This document shows, piece after piece, positions 34,143-43,381 of a stretch of DNA of 64,000 nt (position 1 is its first letter; the number at the start of each line of letters is the position of its first letter). Source of the DNA: Micromonospora lutea (lineage in GTDB: Bacteria > Actinomycetota > Actinomycetes > Mycobacteriales > Micromonosporaceae); assembly GCF_016863535.1 (NCBI RefSeq), contig NZ_BOPB01000001.1, positions 1 to 64,000 of the forward strand, read 5' to 3'. Below the pieces are notes generated by a model. It saw only the letters and a program-made list of their open reading frames with translations. It did not search any database and had not been told where the DNA came from. A program made the position numbers and the translations under genes.

Positions 34143-34814
34143 CTAGTCCGGGCGACTGCCGACGGCGGCGTGCATGGTGGAGGTCCGCCGGGTTGGTCTT
34201 CTCCGTGCGCTGGTCCGGAGCGGCGCGGCGGCGGGCGATCGGCCGGGCATCGTGCGGCGCAGGATCGGCCGCCGAGCGACGACGTGGACCGGACCGGTCG
34301 GATCGGCGAAGGCGATGATTCTGATTCCGCCGGTCACGGTGCTCTGCGTCCCGATGGTGTCGAGCCGCCCGACCGGGCGGGCCCAGCCGCCGTGGAATGC
34401 ACCGTCGACCACGCCGTTGCCGCCGAGCACTGCGGTCAGGTCGGAGCCGAAGCCGAGGGTGTTGAGGCGGGCGACGGGCTGGGTGGATCCGTCCGTGCCG
34501 CGGCCGACGACGGCGGTCGTGGGGTCGCCGGGTCGGGTGGTGGGAACCCGGCCGGCCGGGCCGGTGGCGGGCAGCCGACGTTCGACCCGTCGAAGCTCGT
34601 CGCGGACCTCCTCCAGCAGATCCGAGAGGTGCAGGCCGAGCGCCCGGCAGATCGCCGCGAGCACCTCGGAGGAGGCCTCCTTGCGGCCACGCTCCACCTC
34701 GGACAGGTACGGCACGGAGACCCCGGCGGCCAGGGCGACCTCCCGCAGCGTGCGGCCCTGGTGCTGGCGCTTGCGGCGCAGCACCGCGCCGATCACCCGT
34801 CTCAGCAACGACAT
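34143..34814 (-). CDS. clgR: ClgR-like XRE-family transcriptional regulator
   Basis: The protein has 223 residues. The N-terminal Cro/C1-type helix-turn-helix ([20 protein letters not shown], then [13 protein letters not shown]) matches ClgR, the activator of clp genes in actinobacteria, including the [14 protein letters not shown] beginning. The C-terminal ~120 residues are Pro/Gly/Thr-rich and longer than usual, without a known domain. It lies just upstream of and co-oriented with clpP, its expected target. A CGC-N4-GCG sequence at 34832-34841, 18 bases before the start, could be its own site. Confidence 0.75.
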   Translation of the reverse strand: MSLLRRVIGAVLRRKRQHQGRTLREVALAAGVSVPYLSEVERGRKEASSEVLAAICRALGLHLSDLLEEVRDELRRVERRLPATGPAGRVPTTRPGDPTTAVVGRGTDGSTQPVARLNTLGFGSDLTAVLGGNGVVDGAFHGGWARPVGRLDTIGTQSTVTGGIRIIAFADPTGPVHVVARRPILRRTMPGRSPAAAPLRTSARRRPTRRTSTMHAAVGSRPD

Positions 34815-34975
34815 ACGGGCCTCACTTTCACCGCTTCTGCGCTGACCGTCCCATCATGCCCGTCCGTCGCCTCGTTCGCCGTACCGTATCCATGGAACGC
34901 GACCCCGCCGTGCGGTTCCCGGATCAGCGGCTATGTTGTGGACGTGCAGGCGACCGAGGTGGGGCGGGTCCCCCG

Positions 34976-35989
34976 GTGATCCACTTTCCCGCGCAGCGGC
35001 GAGGCCCGCTCAGCGCGCTGAGCATCCGGTTGGCCGCCGCCGTCGGGCTGGTGCTCGCCGTGGTGGCGGTGGTCTACCTCGAACGGGAGCAGTACCGCGA
35101 CAACAACGGTGACGGTCTGACGCTGCTGGACTGTTTCTACTACGCGGTGGTTTCCCTCTCGACCACCGGCTACGGCGACATCGTGCCGGTGACCCAGGAA
35201 GCCCGGCTGGTCAACGTCCTGTTCATCACCCCGGCCCGGGTGCTGTTCCTGATCATCCTGGTCGGCACCACCCTTGAGGTCCTGACCGAGCAGTACCGGA
35301 CCGGCCGTCGCCTGCACCGGTGGGAGAGAAAAGTGAAGGACCACGTCATCATCTGCGGCTACGGCACCAAGGGGCGTAGCGCGATCTCGGCGTTGCTGGA
35401 GAACGGGCTGGACAAGTCCCGGATCGTGGTGGTGGAGCGGGCCGGCCCGGCGCTGCGTCAGGCCACGTCGAACGGGTTGGTCGCCATCGAGGGTTCGGCG
35501 ACCCGATCCTCGGTGCTCAATCAGGCCCACGTACGGACCGCCAAGGCGGTGATCATCGCGACCGACAGCGACGACGCGTCGGTGCTGGTGGCGTTGACCG
35601 TACGCCAGCTCACCGCCGGCCAGGTCAGGATCATCGCCGCGGCGCGGGAGGCGGAGAACGCGCCGCTGCTCAAGCAGAGCGGCGCGCACCACGTGATCGT
35701 CTCCTCGGCGACCGCGGGCCGGCTGCTGGGCCTGTCGACGTCGGCGCCACCGCTGATCGACGTGGTGGAGGACCTGCTCACCCCGGGTCAGGGCATGGCG
35801 CTGGCGATGCGCTCCGCGGAACGCAGCGAGGTCGGCAGGTCACCCCGCGAGTTGGACACGTTGGTGATCGCGTTGGTCCGGCGGGGCAAGGTGGTCACCC
35901 TGGCGGACCGGGCCGGTGCGGTGATCGAGACCGGGGACATGCTGGTGCACGTCCGCGACGACCGGCCCACCGCGAACACGCTGCCCTGA
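34976..35989 (+). CDS. Potassium channel with RCK/TrkA-N domain
   Basis: The protein has 337 residues from GTG 34976. It has two membrane helices (LAAAVGLVLAVVAVVYLE and LVNVLFITPARVLFLIILVG) around the selectivity filter TTGYGD (63-68). A cytoplasmic RCK domain follows, with a Rossmann nucleotide-binding loop (VIICGYGTKG) and a TrkA-C-like end (RELDTLVIALVRRGKVV). It is a two-helix, MthK-like channel gated by a ligand at the RCK ring. It is monocistronic, and the 3' end meets the korB 3' end at a shared terminator. Confidence 0.9.
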   Translation: MIHFPAQRRGPLSALSIRLAAAVGLVLAVVAVVYLEREQYRDNNGDGLTLLDCFYYAVVSLSTTGYGDIVPVTQEARLVNVLFITPARVLFLIILVGTTLEVLTEQYRTGRRLHRWERKVKDHVIICGYGTKGRSAISALLENGLDKSRIVVVERAGPALRQATSNGLVAIEGSATRSSVLNQAHVRTAKAVIIATDSDDASVLVALTVRQLTAGQVRIIAAAREAENAPLLKQSGAHHVIVSSATAGRLLGLSTSAPPLIDVVEDLLTPGQGMALAMRSAERSEVGRSPRELDTLVIALVRRGKVVTLADRAGAVIETGDMLVHVRDDRPTANTLP

Positions 35990-36021
35990 GGGCTGCCGGC
36001 AACCGCCGAGTCCGAAAGATC

Positions 36022-36053
36022 GGCGGGGCCGCCCCCGAGGGGACGGCCCCGCC
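36022..36053. terminator. Bidirectional terminator between the channel gene and korB
   Basis: GGCGGGGCCG (36022-36031) and CGGCCCCGCC (36044-36053) form a perfect 10-bp stem with a 12-base loop between two convergent genes. Confidence 0.75.
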
Positions 36054-36074
36054 GTCGCGACGTCACGGCACGGG

Positions 36075-37112
36075 TCAGCCAGCGATGGTCCAGGTGTCGC
36101 CGCTGCCCAACAGCCCGGCCAACTGCTGCTCCGGGGTCTCGCTGACGGCGGCCTTGGCCTCGGCCAACTGCCCCTGCACCACGCTGTCGTACGACGGCCG
36201 GTGCACTGAGCGGAACACGCCGATCGGGGTGTTCCGCAGGTCGAAGCCGGGCAGCCGGGACAACGCGAACGCGTACGCCGGGTCGGCGACCGTGGCGTCG
36301 TGCACGACGATCTCATCCGCCGGGGTCGACGCGGTCTCGCGTACCTCCAGGCCGAAGCCGGCGGGTGGGTGAACGACGCAGAACTGCCCGTCCTTGCCGA
36401 ACGTGATCGGCTGGCCGTGTTCCAGCCGGATCAGGTGGTCGTCGCGGATGCCCGGCTCCTTGAGCTGCTCGAACGCCCCGTCGTTGAAGATGTTGCAGTT
36501 CTGGTAGATCTCCACGAAGGCGGAGCCGGAGTGCTCGGCGGCGGCGCGCAGCACCGACTGCAGGTGCTTGCGGTCGGAGTCGATGGTCCGGCCGACGAAG
36601 GTCGCCTCCGCGCCGAGCGCCAACGAGAGCGGGTTGAACGGCGCGTCGGCCGAACCGACCGGCGTCGACTTGGTGATCTTGCCGACCTCTGAGGTGGGCG
36701 AGTACTGCCCCTTGGTCAGCCCGTAGATCCGGTTGTTGAACAGCAGGATCTTGAGGTTGACGTTGCGGCGCAGAGCGTGGATCAGGTGGTTGCCGCCGAT
36801 GGAGAGGGCGTCGCCGTCACCGGTGACCACCCAGACCGACAGGTCCGGCCGGGAGACCGACAGGCCGGTGGCGATCGCTGGGGCCCGCCCGTGGATCGAG
36901 TGCATCCCGTAGGTGTTCATGTAGTACGGGAAGCGTGACGAGCAGCCGATCCCGGAGACGAAGACGATGTTCTCCCGGGGAATGTTCAGCTCCGGCATGA
37001 ACTGTTGGACGGCGGCGAGGATCGCGTAGTCGCCGCAGCCGGGGCACCAGCGCACCTCCTGGTCGGACTTGAAGTCCTTGGCGGTGAGCTTGAGGGCGAC
37101 GGGCTCAGACAT
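36075..37112 (-). CDS. korB: 2-oxoacid:ferredoxin oxidoreductase, beta subunit (KorB type)
   Basis: This 345-residue TPP-binding subunit begins with WCPGCGDYAIL, followed by the TPP motif GDGDALSIGGNHLIHALRR...NNRIYGLTKGQ. With the alpha subunit it decarboxylates 2-oxoglutarate to succinyl-CoA and reduces ferredoxin. It is the CoA-dependent alternative to the oxoglutarate dehydrogenase complex in actinobacteria. The start overlaps the korA end by eight bases. There is no 4Fe-4S delta-type ferredoxin domain, as expected for the KorAB class. Confidence 0.92.
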   Translation of the reverse strand: MSEPVALKLTAKDFKSDQEVRWCPGCGDYAILAAVQQFMPELNIPRENIVFVSGIGCSSRFPYYMNTYGMHSIHGRAPAIATGLSVSRPDLSVWVVTGDGDALSIGGNHLIHALRRNVNLKILLFNNRIYGLTKGQYSPTSEVGKITKSTPVGSADAPFNPLSLALGAEATFVGRTIDSDRKHLQSVLRAAAEHSGSAFVEIYQNCNIFNDGAFEQLKEPGIRDDHLIRLEHGQPITFGKDGQFCVVHPPAGFGLEVRETASTPADEIVVHDATVADPAYAFALSRLPGFDLRNTPIGVFRSVHRPSYDSVVQGQLAEAKAAVSETPEQQLAGLLGSGDTWTIAG

Positions 37113-38952
37113 TCTTCAGGACCTCTTCCAGCATCGTCTCCAGCTCGGTGGCGGTGAACGGCAGGCCGCGGACCTGGTTGTAGCCGATGGCGTCGACCAG
37201 ATAACGGGCCCGGATCACGTGCGCGAGCTGGCCGAGGTTCATCTCGGGGATGATCACCCGGTCGTAGGAGCGCAGCACCGCACCGAGGTTGGCCGGCATC
37301 GGGGCCAGGTGCCGCAGGTGTGCCTGCGCGACCGGTAGGCCGCGCTGGCGTAGGGCGCGGCAGGCGGCACCGATCGGGCCGTACGTCGAGCCCCAGCCGA
37401 GCACCAGCACCCGGGCGTCGCCGTCCGGATCCTCCACCTCGACATCCGGCACCGGGATGGTCTCGATCCGGGCCGCCCGGGTACGGACCATGTAGTCGTG
37501 GTTCGCCGGGTCGTACGAGATGTCACCGGTCTTGTCGGCCTTCTCCAGACCGCCGATGCGGTGTTCGAGACCGGGGGTGCCCGGCACCGCCCACGGCCGG
37601 GCCAGGGTCTGCGGATCGCGCAGGTACGGCAGGAAGGTGCTGCCGTCCTCGCTGTTGGGTGCGGTGGCGAACTCGACCCGCAGGTCCGGCAGAGACGCCA
37701 CGTCCGGCAGCAGCCACGGCTCGGAGCCGTTGGCGACGTAGTTGTCGGACAGCAGGATGACCGGGGTGCGGTAGGTGAGCGCGATCCGGGCCGCCTCCAG
37801 TGCCGCGTGGAAGCAGTCGGACGGGGACTTCGGCGCGATCACCGCCACCGGCGCTTCGCCGTGCCGGCCGAACAGCGCGATGTTCAGGTCGGCCTGCTCG
37901 GTCTTGGTCGGCATGCCGGTGGACGGCCCGGCCCGCTGCACGTCCACGATCACCAGCGGCAGTTCCAGCGCCACCGCGAGGGAGATGGTCTCGCTCTTGA
38001 GGGCCACACCCGGGCCACTGGTGGTGGTCACGCCGAGCGCGCCGCCGTACGAGGCGCCCAGTGCCGCACCGACCGCGGCGATCTCGTCCTCGGCCTGCAT
38101 GGTGGTGACACCGAGCCGCTTGTGCTTGCTCAACTCGTGCAGGATGTCCGACGCTGGCGTGATCGGGTAGGCGCCGAGGAAGACCGGGAGACCGGAGCGG
38201 ACACCCGCGGCGACGATGCCGAGTGACAGCGCGGCGTTGCCGGTGATGTTGCGGTAGGTGCCCGGCGGCATCTTGGCCGGCTTCACCTCGTAGCGGACGG
38301 CGAAGTCCTCGGTGGTCTCGCCGAAGTTCCAACCGGCCTTGAACGCCGCGATGTTCGCCGCGACCAGCTCGGGCCGCTTGGCGAACTTGCGCTCCAGAAA
38401 CCGCAGGGTCGACTCGTACGGCCGAGAGTACATCCAGCTCAGCAGGCCGAGGGCGAACATGTTCTTGGCCCGTTCGGCGTCTTTCTTGGACACGTCCAGC
38501 TCGGCCAGCGCGCCGATCGTCATCGAGGTCAGCGCGACGGGGTGCACCGCGTACCCGGCGAGCGTGTCGTCGTCGAGCGGGCTGCTCGCGTAGCCGACCT
38601 TCGCCAGGTTGCGCTTGGTGAACTCGTCGGTGTTGACGATGATGTCGGCGCCCCGGGGCAGGTCGACAAGATTCGCCTTGAGCGCCGCCGGGTTCATCGC
38701 GACCAGCACGTTCGGCGCGTCGCCGGGGGTGAGGATGTCGTAGTCGGCGAAGTGCACCTGGAAGCTCGACACGCCCGGCAGGGTGCCGGCGGGCGCCCGG
38801 ATCTCGGCGGGGAAGTTGGGCAGGGTGGAGATGTCGTTGCCCAGCTGCGCGGTCTCGGAGGTGAATCGGTCTCCGGTCAGCTGCATGCCGTCACCGGAGT
38901 CGCCGGCGAACCGGATGACCACCCGTTCCAACTGGCGGATCTGCTTGCTCAC
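37105..38952 (-). CDS. korA: 2-oxoacid:ferredoxin oxidoreductase, alpha (gamma-alpha fused) subunit
   Basis: This 615-residue fusion has the gamma domain at residues ~10-190 (VIRFAGDSGDGMQLTGDRFT). The alpha/pyrimidine-binding domain follows from ~225 (LFLGAYPITPASDILHEL; GVTTTSGPGVALKSE), then the C-terminal Rossmann domain (VLVLGWGSTYGPI, IIPEMNLGQLAHVIRARYL). This is the standard order for actinobacterial KorA. It is the first gene of the korAB operon. Substrate preference for 2-oxoglutarate is inferred from family resemblance. Confidence 0.92.
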   Translation of the reverse strand: MSKQIRQLERVVIRFAGDSGDGMQLTGDRFTSETAQLGNDISTLPNFPAEIRAPAGTLPGVSSFQVHFADYDILTPGDAPNVLVAMNPAALKANLVDLPRGADIIVNTDEFTKRNLAKVGYASSPLDDDTLAGYAVHPVALTSMTIGALAELDVSKKDAERAKNMFALGLLSWMYSRPYESTLRFLERKFAKRPELVAANIAAFKAGWNFGETTEDFAVRYEVKPAKMPPGTYRNITGNAALSLGIVAAGVRSGLPVFLGAYPITPASDILHELSKHKRLGVTTMQAEDEIAAVGAALGASYGGALGVTTTSGPGVALKSETISLAVALELPLVIVDVQRAGPSTGMPTKTEQADLNIALFGRHGEAPVAVIAPKSPSDCFHAALEAARIALTYRTPVILLSDNYVANGSEPWLLPDVASLPDLRVEFATAPNSEDGSTFLPYLRDPQTLARPWAVPGTPGLEHRIGGLEKADKTGDISYDPANHDYMVRTRAARIETIPVPDVEVEDPDGDARVLVLGWGSTYGPIGAACRALRQRGLPVAQAHLRHLAPMPANLGAVLRSYDRVIIPEMNLGQLAHVIRARYLVDAIGYNQVRGLPFTATELETMLEEVLKNV

Positions 38953-39208
38953 GGCCGCACCTCGCTTCGTTGCGCGCCGTGGCGCGGCCGGCTGAATTGG
39001 ATGGTGACCTCGCCTTGCCCGGCCACGAGACCTCCTTGACGCGCCGCTGCACCGGCCGTCCGTGAACGTCCGGCCCGCCTGTCTTCCCTCACCGTGAGCC
39101 TACGTCGGATTGGGGGCCCGCCCGGCCCGGAGGTCCGCCGACTGGGATCGAAACGTGGGGGATTATGTGGTCACTTGCGGCGTTTCGTCGGGGCCGCCGT
39201 AATCCAAA

Positions 39209-40678
39209 TCACCGTACGTCCCAGCCCGGCCGGTCATGGTTCCGGGCCGGCCGCCGGGCGCGGAACCAGATCCCGCCATCCGGTTCCGGCGAACCGCCGA
39301 GCCGGTCCTCCGCCCCGATCCGGTTCGTCGCCTCGGCCGTCTCCTCGCCCCCGGTCCTCGACGAGGCGGCCCGACGCCGCAGCGACACCGTGACCAGTCC
39401 CACGATGAGCAGCAACACCAGCACCGAAAGCGTGATCGGCAGCAGCGCCGTGGATTGTCCCGACGTCGACCCCTCGGTGCCGCCGGTCGCCGCCCCGGCC
39501 GGGAGCAGGCTCGACGACGGCACCGGTGCCACGGCGGGCACCTCCGGTGCCGTCGCGGTGATCCGGAAGCTGACCTGCATCCGCCGGTCGGCGCCGTGGC
39601 GCGGGTCGAGCCGGCCGACCACCGCCCCGGAGAGCGGCGCGGCACGCAGCGCCTGCGGGGTCGCTGTCACCGGCAAGCGCACTTCCTCGGTACGCCCCGA
39701 CCGGACCGTCCCAAGGTCGCAGCGGGCCCGCGTCGCCGCCACGGCTATGCAGCCGGCCGGTGGTGCCGCCACCGTCACTCCTTCCGGCAGCAGCACGTCG
39801 ATCCGGCCGGTTGCGTCGGCCCGACCGGTGTTGCCGAGCCGGACGAGGAGGCTCTCGCTGGCGCCGTCGGCGTCGAAGGTGACCTCACCGGCAGACATGG
39901 TGATCCCGGGGGCCGGCGGGCCGGGTGGGAAGAGCACGGCGAAGCCCTCGTCGTCGCGTGCGGTACCGGCCGCGCCGGTGGCCGTCACCCGTACCGAGCC
40001 GGCCAGCGGCATCCGGCGCCAGGCGTCGCCGTCGACCCGGATCCGCAGTCGGGTGCTGAACCGCGCTCCGGGTGCCGTGGTCCACTCTCCGCAGCGGTAC
40101 TCCCGGCTCCCGGCGGTGACGCAGCCGTCCGTGCCGGCGTCGGTGAGCCCGGCCGGCAGGGTGTAGGCGAGGCGGACACCGGCGCTCGCGGTGCCGGTGT
40201 TGGTGACGGTCACGCTCAGCGTGGTCACCGTGCTGGCGGTGTTCCAGTAGCCGGCCGGCAGGGTGATGTCGCCGGTGGTGACCGTCACTCCGGCCGAGAC
40301 GGGCGGTGCGATGGTGGGAGCGGTGGGCCGGGGCGGTGGCGAGTACGTGGGCCGGGGCGGTGCGCCGGTCGCGGCCGGCGGACCGCTGCTCGGCACCGGT
40401 GCGTCGGTGGTGACAGCCGGTGTGGGCGTCGTCGACGGTGACGTGGGGGCGGTCGTCTCGACCGGCGGCTCCATCGTGGGCGGGGGAGAGGTGGGCTCGG
40501 GCTCATCGGTCGGCTCGGCTGACGGACTGTGGGACCCCGGCTCGGCGGCCCGGTTCGCCGCTGGCGCGGCCGTCACCACCCCGGGTGTCACGGCGGCTCC
40601 GGCGGCCACCAGCAGACCGAGGACGCAGGCGAACGCGAAGGTACGACGCCAGGCGCGTCGTCCGGGCAGGTGGCCCAT
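39209..40678 (-). CDS. Secreted, membrane-anchored cell-surface protein
   Basis: The protein has 489 residues. A signal peptide covers ~1-38 (TFAFACVLGLLVAAGAAVTP, then AAPA). A long Pro/Thr/Ser-rich spacer (~45-125) is followed by two DUF11-like beta-sandwich repeats (VTVTNTGTASAGVRLAYTLP and LLVRLGNTGRADATGRIDVL; ~130-370). A membrane helix lies at ~420-440 (LLPITLSVLVLLLIVGLV), then a basic cytoplasmic tail. It probably stands out from the cell wall. No sortase motif is seen. It is monocistronic and divergent from nuoA; function is not known. Confidence 0.72.
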   Translation of the reverse strand: MGHLPGRRAWRRTFAFACVLGLLVAAGAAVTPGVVTAAPAANRAAEPGSHSPSAEPTDEPEPTSPPPTMEPPVETTAPTSPSTTPTPAVTTDAPVPSSGPPAATGAPPRPTYSPPPRPTAPTIAPPVSAGVTVTTGDITLPAGYWNTASTVTTLSVTVTNTGTASAGVRLAYTLPAGLTDAGTDGCVTAGSREYRCGEWTTAPGARFSTRLRIRVDGDAWRRMPLAGSVRVTATGAAGTARDDEGFAVLFPPGPPAPGITMSAGEVTFDADGASESLLVRLGNTGRADATGRIDVLLPEGVTVAAPPAGCIAVAATRARCDLGTVRSGRTEEVRLPVTATPQALRAAPLSGAVVGRLDPRHGADRRMQVSFRITATAPEVPAVAPVPSSSLLPAGAATGGTEGSTSGQSTALLPITLSVLVLLLIVGLVTVSLRRRAASSRTGGEETAEATNRIGAEDRLGGSPEPDGGIWFRARRPARNHDRPGWDVR

Positions 40679-40799
40679 TGGTCCTCCGGTGCTGGTGGTG
40701 TCCCCACGGCGAGTCAGAAGTTGTCCTGGGACACTAGTCCCAGATGAAAGAAGTTCGCGACGCGGCGTGGTCCGTCGCGGGGCGGTAGGCTGACCGACC

Positions 40800-41177
40800 G
40801 TGACCGGTTACCTGGGCTCGTACGCGACGCTCGGGCTGCTGCTGCTCGCTGGCGTGCTCTTCCTCGTCGTCGCGTTCACCGCCAACCGGGTGCTGCGGCC
40901 CGCCCGCCCGGCCGATCCGCCCGGCAAGCGCGCAAGCTACGAATGCGGCCTCGACCCGGTGGGCGGCGACTGGGCGCAGATGCAGATCCGCTACTTCGTC
41001 TACGCCTATCTCTACGTGCTGTTCGCGGTCGAGGCGGTGTTCCTCTTCCCCTGGGCGGTGGTCTTCGACCGGCCCGGGTTCGGGCTGGTCACCGTGGTGG
41101 AGATGGCGATCTTCGTGGGTGTCCTCGCGCTCGGCCTCTTCTACGCCTGGCGGCGCAACATCCTCCGCTGGACCTGA
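40800..41177 (+). CDS. nuoA: NADH-quinone oxidoreductase subunit A
   Basis: The protein has 125 residues and three membrane helices. The conserved loop is YECGLDPVGGDWAQMQIRYFVYAYLYV, split around the Cys-Gly-x-Asp motif, and EAVFLFPWAVVF follows; both are diagnostic for NuoA. The start is GTG 40800. NuoA normally heads a nuoA-N operon; here it is alone and the next gene is folP on the opposite strand. It may be a second copy or a displaced subunit of complex I, which must be encoded elsewhere. Confidence 0.9.
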   Translation: MTGYLGSYATLGLLLLAGVLFLVVAFTANRVLRPARPADPPGKRASYECGLDPVGGDWAQMQIRYFVYAYLYVLFAVEAVFLFPWAVVFDRPGFGLVTVVEMAIFVGVLALGLFYAWRRNILRWT

Positions 41178-41199
41178 CCCCGGCGGGGCCGACCACCGC

Positions 41200-42081
41200 T
41201 CAGGCCAGGCCGCGGCGGCTGACCGCCGGTGAGCGGTCGCCCCGGACGGCCGCGACCATGTCCAGCAGCCGGCGGGTCGGACGGACCTGGTGGGCCCGGA
41301 AGACCCGGGCACCCAACCACGCGGAGACCGCTGTCGCGGCGAGCGTTCCCTCCAGCCGTTCGGTGACCGGCAGATCCAGCGTCTCGCCGACGAAGTCCTT
41401 GTTCGACAGGGCGACCAGCACCGGCCAACCGGTCGCGACCAACTCGCCCAACCGCCTGGTGATCTCCAACGAATGGCGGGTGTTCTTGCCGAAGTCGTGT
41501 GCCGGGTCGATGAGGATCCCGTCGGGGCGTACGCCCAGGGCCACCGCGCGCTCGGCGAGCCCGGTCACCGTCGTGACCACGTCCGCCACCACGTCGTCGA
41601 AGGCCGCACGGTGCGGCCTGGTGCGCGGGCTGAGCCCTCCCGCGTGCGAGCAGACCAGCCCGACCCCGGCCCGCGCCGCCACCTGGGCCAGTGCCGGATC
41701 CGCTCCCGACCAGGTGTCGTTGAGCAGGTCCGCGCCGGCCGCCACCGCCTCCACGGCGACCTCGGCGCGCCAGGTGTCGATCGAGATGACGACCTCCGGG
41801 AAGGCGGCCCGTACGGCGGCGATGGTGCCCACCGTGCGACGGATCTCCTCGGCCACGTCGACCTCGGTGCCCGGTCCGGCCTTCACCCCGCCGATGTCGA
41901 CGATGTCCGCGCCCTCGTCCACCGCCCGTTCCACCGCCCGCAGCGCGCTGTCGGCCTGGAAGGTCGCGCCCCGGTCGAAGAACGAGTCCGGGGTGCGGTT
42001 GACGATCGCCATCACCACCAGCTCGTCGGGGCCGAACCGTCGAGCCCCGAGCCGCAGCACCCCGGTCACGCCACCTCCCAC
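41200..42081 (-). CDS. folP: Dihydropteroate synthase family protein (FolP2-like)
   Basis: The protein has 293 residues. DHPS motifs are present: MAIVNRTPDSFFDRG, GADIVDIGGVKAGPG, ISIDTWRAEVA, LLNDTW and the C-terminal VFRAHQVR. The enzyme joins p-aminobenzoate to dihydropterin pyrophosphate in folate synthesis. The synteny (followed divergently by DivIVA-domain and tag genes) matches mycobacterial folP2 rather than the folate-operon folP1, so DHPS activity is not assured. The start is GTG 42081 or GTG 42069; the GGGAGG between them favours neither strongly. Confidence 0.85.
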   Translation of the reverse strand: MGGGVTGVLRLGARRFGPDELVVMAIVNRTPDSFFDRGATFQADSALRAVERAVDEGADIVDIGGVKAGPGTEVDVAEEIRRTVGTIAAVRAAFPEVVISIDTWRAEVAVEAVAAGADLLNDTWSGADPALAQVAARAGVGLVCSHAGGLSPRTRPHRAAFDDVVADVVTTVTGLAERAVALGVRPDGILIDPAHDFGKNTRHSLEITRRLGELVATGWPVLVALSNKDFVGETLDLPVTERLEGTLAATAVSAWLGARVFRAHQVRPTRRLLDMVAAVRGDRSPAVSRRGLA

Positions 42082-42211
42082 ATCGCCGTACGCCGCCGGG
42101 TGATCACGCCGGCGTCACGGTGACGCTATCCGGTCGCTGCTGCGGTGCCTTGTCCGGTACGCCGCGCCGGGTGGGGTCGCCCCGTTCCCTTCGGCGTGCC
42201 ACGATCAGTGC

Positions 42212-42856
42212 ATGGATCAGCTTCTGCTCCTGCTGGTCGTGGCGGTCACCGTCGCGGCGGTCGTGTTCGGCGTGACGGCGCTGGTGAACGGTCGGGATCC
42301 CGGCCTGACCCCGGTCGAGGCGGACGGGCGGGCGGTGCCGCTGCCCGGTGACCGTCCGCTGCGCGAGTCGGACGTGGGTGAGGTGCGCTTCGACACCGCC
42401 CTGCGTGGGTATCGGATGACCCAGGTGGATCAGGCGATGCGCCGGGCGGCCTACGACATCGGCTACAAGGCCGAGCTGATCGGCGTTCTGGAGGCGGAGG
42501 TGGCGGCGTTGCGGGACGGACGAACCGCCGACGCGGACGCGCTCCGCCGGGCCCGCGAGCAGGCGGCCAACCGACCCGAGGCGGCTGCTTCGCCGTCGGA
42601 CGCCCCGGTGGTCGACGGATCGGTGATCGATCTTTCGGTGACTCCGGTGACGGTCGAGGCCGACGACGCACCCGCCCCGGCGACGGAGGCCACCGCGGCC
42701 ACCGAGCCGGAGACCGCGTCCCCCGCTGCCGCCGACCCGGCCAAAGGCGGGGAGCCGGTCGCTGCCGCCGACCCGGCCATCGGCGAGGAGCCGGTCGACG
42801 GTAAGGCGCCGGCATCCGAGGTGCGCGATTCGGTGGTCCGGTCGGAGTCGACGTGA
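42212..42856 (+). CDS. DivIVA-domain membrane protein
   Basis: The protein has 214 residues. An N-terminal membrane helix (LLLLLVVAVTVAAVVFGVTA) is followed by a DivIVA-type segment FDTALRGYRMTQVDQAMRRA (~59-78) with a short coiled coil (LIGVLEAEVAALRDG). The last ~100 residues are Ala/Pro/Glu-rich, with a near-duplicate GGEPVAAADPA/EEPVDGK. This is like the DivIVA-domain protein that precedes tag in mycobacteria. It may localise to poles or septa. Its stop overlaps the next gene's start (GTGA). Confidence 0.78.
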   Translation: MDQLLLLLVVAVTVAAVVFGVTALVNGRDPGLTPVEADGRAVPLPGDRPLRESDVGEVRFDTALRGYRMTQVDQAMRRAAYDIGYKAELIGVLEAEVAALRDGRTADADALRRAREQAANRPEAAASPSDAPVVDGSVIDLSVTPVTVEADDAPAPATEATAATEPETASPAAADPAKGGEPVAAADPAIGEEPVDGKAPASEVRDSVVRSEST

Positions 42857-43350
42857 CCGAGGCGGACGGCGCTGACGATCTTCGTGAGGTGGCTCAACCC
42901 GGTGCCGGTGAGGTCACTGCCACCGTGATCGTCAACGCTCCCGCCGAGAAGGTCTTCGCCGCCCTGCTGGCCTGGGAACGACAGTCCGAGTGGATTCCCT
43001 TCACCACCGTCCGGGTGGTGGAGGGCGACGGCGGTGAGGGGAGCCTGGTCGAGGCGGTCACCTCGCTCGGCCCGGCGGTGCTCCGGGACAGGATGCGGGT
43101 GGTCCGGGTGGACGCGCCGTACGAGATCGGCGTGGTGCACTGCGGCACCCTGCTGCGTGGCCCCGGGGCGCTGCGTTGCACCCCACTGGAGAGCGGGCGC
43201 ACCCAGGTGGTCTGGCACGAGTGGTTCCACCTGCCGGGTGGTCCGGCCGGGCGGGTGGCCTGGCCGGTGCTCTGGCCCGGTTCCAAGTTCAGCCTCACCC
43301 AGGCGCTGCGCCGCTTCGCCCGCCAGGTCGAGCAGGGACGCCTGCCCTGA
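42853..43350 (+). CDS. SRPBCC-fold (START/polyketide cyclase-like) protein
   Basis: The protein has 165 residues. The pattern VTATVIVNAPAEKVFAALLAWERQSEWIPF, split by the helix after the first strand, and the C-terminal helix FSLTQALRRFARQVEQGR fit the SRPBCC superfamily, whose members bind lipids or other hydrophobic ligands. No specific subfamily is recognisable. It is coupled to the DivIVA-domain gene by a four-base overlap and followed 31 bases later by tag, so all three are probably co-transcribed. Confidence 0.75.
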   Translation: MTEADGADDLREVAQPGAGEVTATVIVNAPAEKVFAALLAWERQSEWIPFTTVRVVEGDGGEGSLVEAVTSLGPAVLRDRMRVVRVDAPYEIGVVHCGTLLRGPGALRCTPLESGRTQVVWHEWFHLPGGPAGRVAWPVLWPGSKFSLTQALRRFARQVEQGRLP

Positions 43351-43381
43351 CGTTCCTGAACGCCGCACTAACCTTGACGCC

